Shown here piece by piece: positions 1 to 9,790 of a stretch of 64,000 nt of DNA. Below the pieces are notes generated by a model that saw only the letters and a program-made list of their open reading frames with translations, did no database searches and was not told where the DNA came from. Position 1 is the stretch's first letter; every line of letters starts with the position of its first letter. The stretch covers positions 7,400,292-7,464,291 of the forward strand of contig OZ005697.1 of NCBI GenBank assembly GCA_963930775.1. The letters run 5' to 3'. This stretch comes from Cliona cf. orientalis. Lineage: Eukaryota; Porifera; Demospongiae; Clionaida; Clionaidae. The translations under genes were made by a program, and so were the position numbers.

Positions 1-300
1 CGGAGCCAGAAGAGGTGAGTGATCTAGAGGCAGGGGTGCGGGGTGGTGCGCCGGAGCCAGAAGAGGTGAGTGATCCGCCAGAGCCAGGGGTGCGGGGTGG
101 TGCGCCAGAGCCAGAAGAGGTGAGTGATCCACCAGAGCCAGGGGTGCGGGGTGGTGCGGCAGAGCCAGGAGAGGTGAGTGATCCAGAGGCAGGGGTGCGG
201 GGTGGTGCGCCGGAGCCAGAAGAGGTGAGTGATCCGCCAGAGCCAGGGGTGCGGGGTGGTGCGGCAGAGCCAGGAGAGGTGAGTGATCCGCCAGAGCCAG
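1..300. repeat. Tandem repeat with 54-bp and 51-bp units
   Basis: About five and a half units built on gagccagaagaggtgagtga followed by a gccaggggtgcggggtggtg core. Units are 54 bp, or 51 bp where a codon-sized block is missing. Because both unit sizes are multiples of three, the array is open on the plus strand as an 18- or 17-residue repeat (core EPEEVSDPPEPGVRGGA), running off the left edge. The minus strand also stays open and continues out of the transposase relic at 300-797. The step in multiples of three suggests past or present coding use, but I see no start, splice site or partner exon inside the window. Confidence 0.8.
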
Positions 301-797
301 CTCGAAGTACTGCTTCATCTTCTCAGGTGTCAAACAGTCCATCCGCACATTAGCTGTGGGATCACCCTTTCTCAACGGCAGATGAGATTGTCTTTCCATG
401 AATCTTCTGTACCATCCATCACTTATCTTCCTGTATTTCAAAACATTCTTTTCACGAGCCACATTTTCCGCTATCCACTTAATATCTCTCCTCGATTTTC
501 CATATCCAGCTTTTGCTACATCCACTAAAAGGCCAGCTAGTTCAACTTCCTCGGCGTTTGTTAAATACGGTACAGGTCCAGGGTTTGTGCCATGTTTCAC
601 ATTTCCAGCAACTCGGTCCCTTAGAGTAGATCAAACAGTCTAGCAGCACGCTTCACAGGCATACCACGTTCAACTTCCTCCATCGCAGACACCATAGCGT
701 CATTTGATCACTGCTTACGTTTTATTTTTTTGGTAGGAGTGCGAAGAACAGCAGGAGCTGATTTTGAGCGTGGTCTACCGCGTTTTCGGGGAGCCAT
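300..797 (-). pseudogene. CENP-B/pogo-type transposase N-terminus, broken
   Basis: Reading the minus strand from an ATG at 797 gives a basic start rich in K, R and P (MAPRKRGRPRS), then a psq-like helix-turn-helix (VERGMPVKRAARLFD). After a disruption comes a CENP-B-type second HTH: RDRVAGN, LTNAEEVELAGLL, YGKSRRDIKWIAENVA and the typical RKGDPTANVRMDCLT. This layout is that of pogo/Tigger-like DDE transposases and jerky/CENP-B proteins. There is a stop codon after the basic start and a small deletion with frameshift at about 625-635 where the conserved RSTL turn should be. The DDE domain is absent: the reading runs straight into the 54-bp repeats. This is a dead fragment, not a gene. Confidence 0.7.
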
Positions 798-1777
798 GAT
801 GAACTTATCGATCACATTTCTGTAAAATGATAAAAATGAGAGAACGATAGGTTTATTGTTACTAAAATATGCCAAAATTTACCGAGATCAACACTGCAGA
901 AAGGCTGGCTAGTTCCTTCGAGGATCAACACGCGGTCGAGCGAAACGAAGGTCCGTAAATTTCCGTGCATGCCCGTTTATCCCTCCGTTCACGTTGGGGT
1001 CGATAATCGAGCCGCCCGGTGTCGATAATAGGTACGGGTCGATAATTGGCAGCTTACACTACCGTCTTTGTAATAGCCCTGAAATGAGTCAACAAAAGCA
1101 TGAAGAAAGTGCCAGCGTAAGGGGAAAAGTGAAAGAAACTTTTGAAAGAACTGAAATGGATAAAGAGTCAATACAAGAGTAGGAAGAATAACAAATGTTA
1201 CAAGAAAGACTAGGGCAAGAACTGCATATGGTAAATGTCTCTCACCAAAGTAGTGCAAAGTTGGGTCATAGAAAAGCCGTGTTGAACTCTTGCCATCTAA
1301 AGTATGAACGTGAATATACATAAGCAAATCACTAGATACACTCAGAACTTTAACATAAGAAAGCAAAAAGAATGTGGTAAACGAATCTATTACTGAAGTA
1401 CGGATGTCCCAGTTTCTCTTAAAAATTGCAAATGCCTTATGGAATGGCCTCCACATATATATTAAGAGTTGTACATCGCGATCATAAAGTACAATTAGTG
1501 CATACGAGAGAGTTATGAGGAAGCAATGGCATAGTCCAAGGCAAGAGCTCCTAATGTACTAACATTCATACAAATATCTGGAATTATTGAACGAAAAAAA
1601 TCGAGGTTCCAAAAGCTATAAAGTGGAAACACTAACTTTACAGCTCTCAAAATATCAGGTCGAGTCGCGAATGTCAAGAGAAAGATACGAGCTAAAGCTG
1701 GCATCGTAATAGCTTGACTAAACAAGACCACCCCATTAAGACGCGATGAGATGACGTTGATATTAAACACTACAATG

Positions 1778-2116
1778 CAGGGCCGTAGCCACGAAATTTT
1801 GAGTGATCAGGTAATTTAAGTGGGCGTGGCACTAAAAATGTGCGCATGTGCAAGGGGCATGCTTCCCCTTTTCATGACTTTTAGACCTTCTGAGAACGTT
1901 TCTGATTCATCCTGAAGGTAAAATTAAAGTCTAGATGCATGGCGATCTCTATCGTAGTATGATCGGAATAACCAGGAACAGTTGATGTCAAATATGATTC
2001 AATTTGCCAGCGAGGCGAGCAGGCTCCGCACATTTTGAATCGGTAATCGTTCAGGAAGCCTGAAGAAAAAGTGGTCAGGTAGATACCTAAATACCTGACC
2101 GGTGACTACGCCCCTG
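1778..2116. mobile_element. MITE with CAGGG(G)CGTAG ends and 5-bp target duplication
   Basis: 339 bp inserted in array member 1. The ends are cagggccgtagccac and the near complement of gtgactacgcccctg. The target caatg is present on both sides (1773-1777 and 2117-2121), and removing the element plus one copy restores the reading found in every paralogue. It has no coding content. The termini resemble those of 32139-32326 and, more loosely, 49305-49740. Confidence 0.85.
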
Positions 2117-2223
2117 CAATGAATATGTAGAAGAATGTGAGTGGACCAAATCCAGCTAAGATAAACTTCCACCAATTCTTATTTCCATCTAGACACTCAA
2201 CACAGCTCAGATTGTATGATAGG

Positions 2224-2794
2224 CATATCAAGAAGTTGGTGATCATTTGCTCAAGCTCACACTTTTTCACACAAATGACACATTCAGTCAATGTATTATC
2301 TCTATGGAAATAGATTTGTTCTTTGCCATTTTCTGCTTCCAGGTGCACCATATAAAAAAAATAGGCCAGCATCACTTTCTTTGCATCACTAGCTATGCAC
2401 CAATACCAAACATACAAGTAGGAGGAGCTTTGTCTCTCTGCCGATTTTGCGCAAAAATTTAATATTAGCATATATGGAAAAATCGGGAGTGTCCCGCTTT
2501 TCCGCGTTAATATCTCGAGTACAGAGGCTTGCAAGAAAAAAAATAGGGCACCATCAGGAACCTGAAAGAACGGAGATTTACAGGGAACAGGAGCGGTGAT
2601 CTCATCTATTATGGCCTTTCTGCCGATTCTTTCAGAAGCTGGGACATTCGAAAATCTTCCTTCGTAATACAATACAGTGGAGGATACGTAGAACGGAGGC
2701 GTCAATCATAGCCAGTCACGCCTACTCACACCATCTTTATTGTGTTAGCACACTAGTAAGCATGATCACTGGTAGTACAAAACTTTTTGATATG
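2224..2794. mobile_element. 571-bp insertion with CATATCAA ends and no visible target duplication
   Basis: Defined by comparison with the paralogous genes at 16831 and 30661, which run uninterrupted through this point. The ends are imperfect inverted repeats: catatcaagaagttggtgat against the complement of the right end, catatcaaaaagttttgta. Both arms also carry gtgatcat. Flanks gg|acaaaagg rejoin exactly as in the intact paralogues, so no target duplication is seen. No coding content. Confidence 0.65.
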
Positions 2795-3283
2795 ACAAAA
2801 GGACTGAGTCCAGGTGCACACTGACCACACAGTGTCCCTGTTCTGTTGAATCGCCCACAAATTGTAATAGTTGATTTTGAAGGGTCGATTGGCAATGGAT
2901 GATAGACTCTGTCATATAGAGTCTTATGGGCAGTATTCTCACAGTTATAGTAGCAAGAGCCAACCTGAGTTTCCTTGGTGACATTATCATAGGTCACACA
3001 GTGGCAGTTGGACACAGCAGCTCTTCCTGTGGCTTCATCACATGCTATCATTCTGTGGTAACCTTTTCCACACTGACATTTACCGATTTCAGTATTGCAG
3101 TAAAACCATGTTGGACAGGAGCTGTCATTTTTACACGTATAGGTGTTAGACTCAGCTAGCTATAAGGATGCAATGAGCCTCACTATAGAGAAAAGAGGCC
3201 TCGCCAACTACATAATTAAGACATAATGTTGCAGTTAAGCTACATGCTAGCAGAATTGAAATCACTCTGCACATCTTTAACAT

Positions 3284-4060
3284 TATGTCTTGTCTTTTAC
3301 TACAGTCTATATTTCATCAGCTAGCTAACTTTTTGAATTATATCCTTTAAGTTGGTGGTGATATAATAATAATATTATGGTTATGATTATAAAGCACTGC
3401 TGTTTATCCTAGTAGTTCACTACATTAAACTGCAAATGTAGCTAACTGCACGTTCATGTATACATACATCAATATGAAGATCCATTTAGCTATGGCAAGT
3501 ATATGTAGCTATATGTATTATAAGTGATTATTAACCATTATATTATATGATACTATCATGGACACTAAGCTCCCATGGATGCTCTAATATAACTCATGAT
3601 AATTATTTTATCCTGGGTGCCGCTACCTGGTATACTCAGCACTTCTATAATATACTATAATAATTATTATTGGCACTACTCTACTACAACAATTCAGTAG
3701 TTTGTTGCTGATAGAATCAATATTATCCACAAGCTTAACTTGAAAGTAATTAAGTTCTGGATTATCCCTTAGCCATATTGAAGGGTGACATTTATTATAA
3801 ACAATAAATGTTATGTCAAACACTGTTCATAACCAGCATCAGGCCATTATAAATCCATCCTATGGGAACTCCGTCTGAAGACTCCCCCATGTCAAGAGAA
3901 TATGCAGGATTTATCAGTGGAGGGATAGAGAATAGCTGCATTTTAGGTATGGCTAAATGTACAATGAGATGGCATACCAATAAGTGTTTCAAACACATTG
4001 TTGATAGATATAAGCCATAGAAAATGAATAATGGAATTATCAACAATTATTATTATAGTG
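3284..4060. repeat. Duplicated 5' flank, copy 1 (partner 17326-18110)
   Basis: Non-coding sequence upstream of array member 1, closely matched in order and orientation by 17326-18110 upstream of the member at 15600-17325. Matching landmarks include gttggtggtgatata, cactgctgtttatcc, gatccatttagctatgg and ggatttatcagtggaggga. More diverged copies lie at 27061-28090 and 28640-29000. Differences between the copies include several TA-to-TAGCTA steps. I see no gene here. Confidence 0.85.
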
Positions 4061-4370
4061 CTGAGAATATCTCATCGATAGTCCACGATCTCTTCTACGC
4101 TAGGTTCGAATTCTGGGTCTTTCATTAGCGCTAAACATTTTGAAACAGTTTCACAGCAATTTCATCATCATTACTCATAATTACCTCATCGGTCGGCCGA
4201 ATTGTTCTTTTCTAATTTGGACACGGGATGTAATTATTATGCATGCATGTAGCTGTGAGGGTTCTGCGCTCCTGTACATTCATCTGACTATCATTTCCAT
4301 TCCATAATTTAGGTCTTGCTGATCTGTATTCTTTGCATGTATAATATATAACTTTATGTTTGTTTTTTTT

Positions 4371-5530
4371 CAAGGAGACCACACAACAAGCAGAAAAAAA
4401 ATTGTCCGGAAACTACGACGTAGTTGAGCTGGATGCTTAGTAGAGCCATACAATGCAAGCAGGCTGCCTATACTCCAATTTTGGCCAAATTCGGTAAAGG
4501 TCGTCAAGTCTATGTGCGCGCGTAGCCCCGCCCCTCACGTACCGCGTGGGCGGAAACATTACAAATGCATGGCTTCCTATACAAACATATGGGGAAACTT
4601 CAAAGGGCCATAACTTTTATTGTAAGGTGTGAATCAAAAATCTGTCCGGTCAAATCTCTAGTTTCGCGTGCCCATGTAACCGCCCAAGTGCTCCCAAACC
4701 CCCCATGAATTAGATTATTTAATTATTTAATTATTTAAGTTTGCTTTTTTCAAGACCAGAACACTAAGCAGAAAAAAAAAATTGTCCAAAAACCACCATA
4801 TAATCGAGCTGGATGCATAGTGAAACCATACAATGCAAGCAGGCAGCCTAAATTTCAATTTTGCCAAAAAAGTTGGTAAAGGTCGTCACGTTTATGTGCG
4901 CGCGTGGCCCCGCCCCTCACGTAGCGCGTGGGCGGAAACATGCATGGCTTCCCTGTACAAACATATGGGGAAACTTCAAAGGGCCGTAACTTTAATTGTA
5001 AGGTGTGAATCAAAAATCTGTCCGGTCAAATCTCTAGTTTCGACCCATTCTGCGTGCCCATGTAAAAATTATCTCCCCAAGTACTCCCAAACCCCCCATG
5101 AATTAGATTATTTATTTAATTATTTAATATGCTTTTTTTCAAGGAGACCAGAACACTAAGCAGAAAAAAAAATTGTCCAAAACCACCACATAGTTGAGCT
5201 GGATGCTTAGTAGAGCCATACAATGCAAGCAGGCACCCTATACTCCAATTTTGACCAAAACAGGTAAAGGTCGTCACGTTTGTGTGCGCGCGCCTAACGG
5301 GGATTCCCCGTTTTTCACGTAGCGCGTGGGCGGAAAACATTGCAAACGCATGGCTTCCCTGTATAAACATATGGGAAAACTTCAAAGGGCCGTAACTTCA
5401 ATTCAAAGGCGTGAATCAAAATTCTTTCAGGTCAAATCTCTAGTTTCGACCCATTCTGCGTGCCCATGTAAAAATTATGTCCCCAAGTACTCCCAAACCC
5501 CCCATGAATTAGATTATTTAAATTTGCTTT
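4371..5530 (+). repeat. Three tandem copies of a ~385-bp repeat
   Basis: Units begin at about 4371, 4751 and 5140 with caaggagacca or a variant. Shared landmarks are gagctggatgcttagtagag, a GC-rich block around cacgtagcgcgtgggcgg, catggcttccctgtacaaac, gtgaatcaaaaatctgtc and cccaaaccccccatgaatta. The last unit ends at a T-tract near 5530. Short open frames cover each unit but are interrupted and not shared between copies, so I treat it as non-coding. A single diverged copy lies at 32370-32760. Confidence 0.85.
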
Positions 5531-5550
5531 TTTTTCTACTTAGTGTTTGT

Positions 5551-6566
5551 TTAAGGTACCATTTAATTGCGTGGGCGTGAGGTGGGGGATATGACACCTA
5601 AACCACATCAAAGTCATTAGTGAGGTGCATGTTGTGTAACCACGCCCTTTTAATTGCACAGGTCTCAGGGGTGTGGCTGCTAGAGCCGGAAGTGTTCATT
5701 TAATATCCTCCATGGACCGGAAGCCGAGCCGGAAGGGAGGGGCCAGGCCACGCCCAAAACAGCCCCACCCTCTTCCCCAAGGACCACCATTCTCAATCAA
5801 GTGCCTACTAACCACCGGATGTCCACCGGAAGCCCACAATCAATCCCAATTAAAACACACAGCTTCCTCAAGGCCAAAACACACAAACGCTTGGAGGCCG
5901 TTCTGCCACACCGCCCACGCAAGAGCTCACCTCATTTCCTGTGTGGGCGGAGTAACAACACGTCATCGCAACCACATCCGCTTCAAACCATCGTCAGCTT
6001 CCGTCCGGCCGTACAGGCCCCTCGATCGCACCGCCGTACAGTGCCTCATTAACAGACATGGCCTCACCTTTGACCTCCTGCCACGCCCCCAAAGCCTCCT
6101 CGCGGGGTTCAAAGGTCACCACCGCATCCGGGACACGCCCACCTATCGCCGAGGTCAAGTCTTAGGCGCCGATATCCAAGCACTGGCCCGTGAAGCCACG
6201 CCCAATCGGAAGCAATAAAACCTGCATTAACGCACATGCACACACTCCACACAGTGCCAGGAACACGCCCACATGCTTAATTAGGCCTAATTAAGCTTTT
6301 TTTTTTTTTTTTTTTTAAGTCGTTGCGGTTAATAGTTAAGAAAGAATGCTTTGATCTTGCTTTGATGTGGGCAATTACCGGTGTTTTCTTCAGGGGCCAT
6401 TTCCGGTCGCTAATTACACGCGCATAATCATCCCTGGCCGATTCTGGACACGCCCACCTGCGGCCAAAAGCACTCGTATGGCCTCTTCGGCCACGCCCCT
6501 TCACGATTCGCTAATTGAATTAGCCAATCCTGACGCTCACGCCCACGCAATTAAATGGTACCTTAA
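5551..6566. mobile_element. TTAA-flanked element with perfect 31-bp terminal inverted repeats
   Basis: The left end (5551-5581) and right end (6536-6566) are perfect 31-bp inverted repeats beginning TTAAGGTACCATTTAATTGC. A terminal TTAA on each side fits a TTAA-targeting, piggyBac-like element with GGTACC termini. The interior has no credible transposase. It is densely studded with CACGCCC/GGGCGTG in both orientations, starting within the terminal repeat itself, and has an 18-T tract at about 6298. It is non-autonomous. Confidence 0.75.
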
Positions 6567-6689
6567 TCTACTCTACTTAGTGTTTAATTTCTACTTGTTG
6601 TGTAATTTTTTTATGGAAACATGTTTATGCATAAGCAAAGGTCATAAGAAGGTAGCTATGTACATAAAATAGCTAATATTAATCTTTGA

Positions 6690-8580
6690 CCCTACATGAC
6701 AACAATAATAACAACAAAAGACAACAATAACAAGGAACTAAGTAAATTAAATATGCATAGACAAAAACTAAAGAATACAATAATTATTAGTAATTACAAT
6801 CGTAAGTTACAAGCAGAAACACATCACTAGGAGAGATGTTTATTTAATGCATGCTTAAATGATGCCAGAGAATTAATGGGGTTGATATCACAATTTAATG
6901 AGTTCCACAGGGCAGAAGTTGACGGGAAGAATGAATTTTTGAAATTATTTGTTCTAGCGAACGGTACAGATAGCTGAATGGTGTTAGCATGACGATTGGG
7001 ATAGAAGGTAGCTATCCTTTCCAGTGGTTTATCAGGGTAGGTGACCCTATCAGTTAAAATGTTATACAGTTGGCAGAGCTTTTGAAATTTTCTTCTATCT
7101 GATAGCGAAGGTAAGTTACATGACTTCAGAAGTGACTCGTAATCTGCGTTCCAGGTTTTTGAACATACTCTCAGTGCAAATTTTTGTACGTCTTCTATCA
7201 ACTTGATATCTTTTGCAAGATGAGGGTCCCAGACTACGCTAGCATATTCCATGTGGGGGCGAATTAACGACTTGTATAATTTTAAAAGTGTTGAGGGATC
7301 AGAGAATTGATAAAAGTTCCTATAGAGCAACCCTATTTGTTTTCGTGTTTTCTTACATACTGCATTAATGTGGTGTGACCAGGTAAGATCAGTCGAGAAA
7401 TTGACACCAAGGTATTTGAAATGATCTGTTTTATTGAGAGCATGATTTTCTCCGACATAGAGTGGAGAATCTGGTAGGGATGGATGATGCTTTCTAGAGA
7501 AGATCATATAACAACATTTCAAGAAGTTCAAGATAAGATGATTATCCACTATCCAGTTGCATATTGAAGTAATGTCTCCCTGCAGCAACGTGTAGTCCCT
7601 AGGATTTCTAATGATTTTGTAAAGAGCAATATCGTCAGCATATATTATAGTAATCTTACAGTCAGTTGCAGAGGCAGAGACTCCATTTATGTATATCAAG
7701 AAGAGCAGTGGCCCAAGCACTGACCCTTGTGGGACACCAGATACCACAGATAAAGAGGTAGATTGAGCTCCTCCTAATACAACTGTCTGAGTTCTGTCGG
7801 TTAGATAATTGCTGACCCATCTTATGAGAAAGGGATCGACATTAAGTTTAGAAAGTTTGTGTAAAAGTTGCTGATGGGGGACAGTATCGAAAGCTTTACT
7901 TAGATCGAAAAACACTGAGCAAACCTCGTTCCCACAATCAAGAGCTTCCTGGCAGTCGTGAGTGAAGGAGGTGAGGGCTGAGGTTGTTGATTTCCCCGAA
8001 GTAAAGCCCCATTGATGTTGTGATAATGGAGAGTACATGTTTAAGTGGCGAGATAAGAGATCATGCAGGTGTTTTTCCAGAAGTTTGCTCAGAATAGGTA
8101 AAATAGATATTGGTCTATAGTTTCCTGGATTTTCAGGGTCTCCTCCTTTTGGAATTGGAACTATTCTCGCAACCTTCCAGTCAGAGGGAAACTTCCCACT
8201 CTTTAGAGATGTATTAAATAGGTTGGTGAGGCTCTTCACTATGTATGGAGCAGTGGATTTAAGCATTTTGGCAGAAACACCATCTGCTCCCGTAAATTTG
8301 GTAGTATCTAGGGAAGTGATTAGAGAAAGCATCTTGTCCTCTGTGCACAGGAATTCCTCAGGAAAATTAGATGGGCTGAGGTTTTCAAAGTTATAGGTGA
8401 TACTACTGTCCCTAAGTGAGGAGGTTGCATGATTGAAGTTACTGAAACACTGATTATTAAGAATATTAGCTTTTTCCATGTCGTTACACACGGGACCAGT
8501 GTCAGGCATTCGAAGCACTGGGATCGAGGATTCCTTTCTGGTTACAATTTTGTATAGTTTCCAAAACGTTTTGGCATCAG
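6690..8580 (-). mobile_element. 5'-truncated non-LTR retrotransposon with reverse transcriptase
   Basis: The minus strand is open from about 8580 (first ATG at 8518) to 6827, about 580 residues with no internal stop. Reverse transcriptase motifs are in order: RPISILPILSKLLEKHL, QWGFTSGKST, FFDLSKAFDTVPHQ, SVVSGVPQGSVLGPLLFLIY and the catalytic YADD, followed by a thumb region and a typical tail (EYASVVWDPHL). No endonuclease domain precedes it, so the copy is 5'-truncated. The style is that of jockey/CR1-related LINEs; I do not assign a clade. The AACAATAATAACAACA-rich stretch near 6700-6740 is the likely 3' tail. The intact frame suggests fairly recent insertion. Confidence 0.85.
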
Positions 8581-8834
8581 AAGATTGTAATTGTTATTGG
8601 AATTGCAGTGAAATTTCTCAGAACTGTTACATAAATTGCCTGTGCATACCTACGACATTGTACACAAAATTTATCACACAATAATAGCCAGCACAATAAT
8701 AATAATAATAATATTATGGTTGTTTACTAACACATGAGGATATAATGTAAACATTGAAACTAGCTAGCTTCTTCCCAGAGCTCAAGTTGCTAGCTATAAT
8801 ATGCTTTAGTTCTAAGAGTGTTATATAATAGTCA

Positions 8835-9754
8835 CGTGGATGCAAAAGTTCTTTCATCTACAGTACCTTTTGGAATTATTGTTCTAGTGTCTTGGTTCTT
8901 GCCTTTCTTTCTTACTGTATGATAATACTCTATGAGGCTAAGGTCACACCAATACGTATCATTTGGACACCATTTCATAAATTTTTTACTCTTTTTCGTA
9001 AGACATGGGATGTCTGCACATCACTTATTGATTCATTTGCTTCTATCTATCTTCTGTCATATGTCAAGATCTTGAATGTATCTATGGATCTGTTGATTCC
9101 CACAAAAATTTACAAATTCAATTCAAATGCTGTAATGTAAGGACTTTTAATTTATTATGTGCCAAGTGTCCAGTATTTTGGTAGTTATCATCTACCTTAT
9201 GCCATGTTGGCTTTAGTGCTGCTTTTTTTCTTTGTAACTGTGCCAAATGTGATTCTTTTGCTCTATCCCTTTCAATTTTTTCAAAATTTTTTGACACTCT
9301 TTTCAATCAATTGGTAGCTATTCTCTTCGCATTTATGTTGACTCCCTTCAAGGTTGCTACAAAGATGGAACTGAGCCTGGTACATTTGACTATCGCTGGT
9401 TTTCGGCCATAGTGCTGCTTACCAGGCTTTGTTATCTATGGCTTAACTCTGTCAATGATGACTTTTGTTTATGCACTCATCCTTCTTGTCATACTTCTGA
9501 TACTTCTTATCAACATTCAGCCATACAAAAAGTCTTCTGTCCGCTATCCTTCCACTGATACCACTCTTTTCATCTTACTTACTCTGTTTTTTGCTGCTAT
9601 TCTTGGGTTGGACTTGTCTGCTTTAGAAAGTGCCATATATGGTGTGACTTTACTTATCATTTGTGTCATATCAGCATATTATGTTCTCCTCTTCTATATT
9701 ACCTTTTTTGTCTTCTCCTGGCTAATCAAGACAAGGAGATGGAACAAAGCTTGA
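8835..9754 (+). pseudogene. Cys-rich multipass membrane protein, internal deletion (array member 2)
   Basis: Duplicate of the gene at 19227-20930. The start codon has become ACG (the cacgtgg at 8834 against catgtgg). After ~20 codons the sequence jumps from the signal peptide (tgttctagtgtct) directly to VLAFLSYCMII, deleting the whole ectodomain and the first membrane segments, about 790 bp. The remainder carries a small insertion near 9138-9150 and a 4-bp AGCT insertion at 9314-9319 (ggTAGCTAttc against ggTAttc). The C-terminal membrane segments are otherwise well preserved to a stop at 9754. Confidence 0.9.
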
Positions 9755-9790
9755 TCTCTTTCATCAAATTAATAGCTACAAGTTTAATAT

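Larger units (their letters stand above)
1050..3283 (-). pseudogene. Cys-rich multipass membrane protein, broken (array member 1)
   Basis: Minus-strand relic of the array family. It starts at an ATG at 3283, with signal peptide and cysteine-rich ectodomain up to about 2795, then a 571-bp insertion (2224-2794). Coding resumes with NLSCVEC and NKNWWKF to 2117, then a 339-bp MITE (1778-2116). The membrane region continues to about 1056, where it stops at FQG-YKDG. The last ~150 residues are missing and replaced by unrelated sequence holding three GTCGATAAT copies. Other lesions are a 4-bp TAGC insertion at about 3155-3163 and a short frameshifting deletion near 1522. The closest copy is the member at 15600-17325, with which it also shares ~800 bp of upstream flank. 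Confidence 0.9.

Noticed and set aside
1778-2116. Assignment of the CAGGGGCGTAGC-type MITEs to hAT
   Set aside because: The ends look hAT-like, but the target duplications I can read are 5 bp (7 bp at 32139), not 8, so no superfamily is claimed.
2106-2705. A ~200-residue minus-strand open frame
   Set aside because: It is mostly the 571-bp insertion read through, joined to a piece of the membrane-protein pseudogene.
5673-6218. A 181-residue open frame inside the TTAA element
   Set aside because: Its composition reflects the CACGCCC repeats, overlapping frames are also open, and no domain or conserved motif is visible. I treat it as chance.
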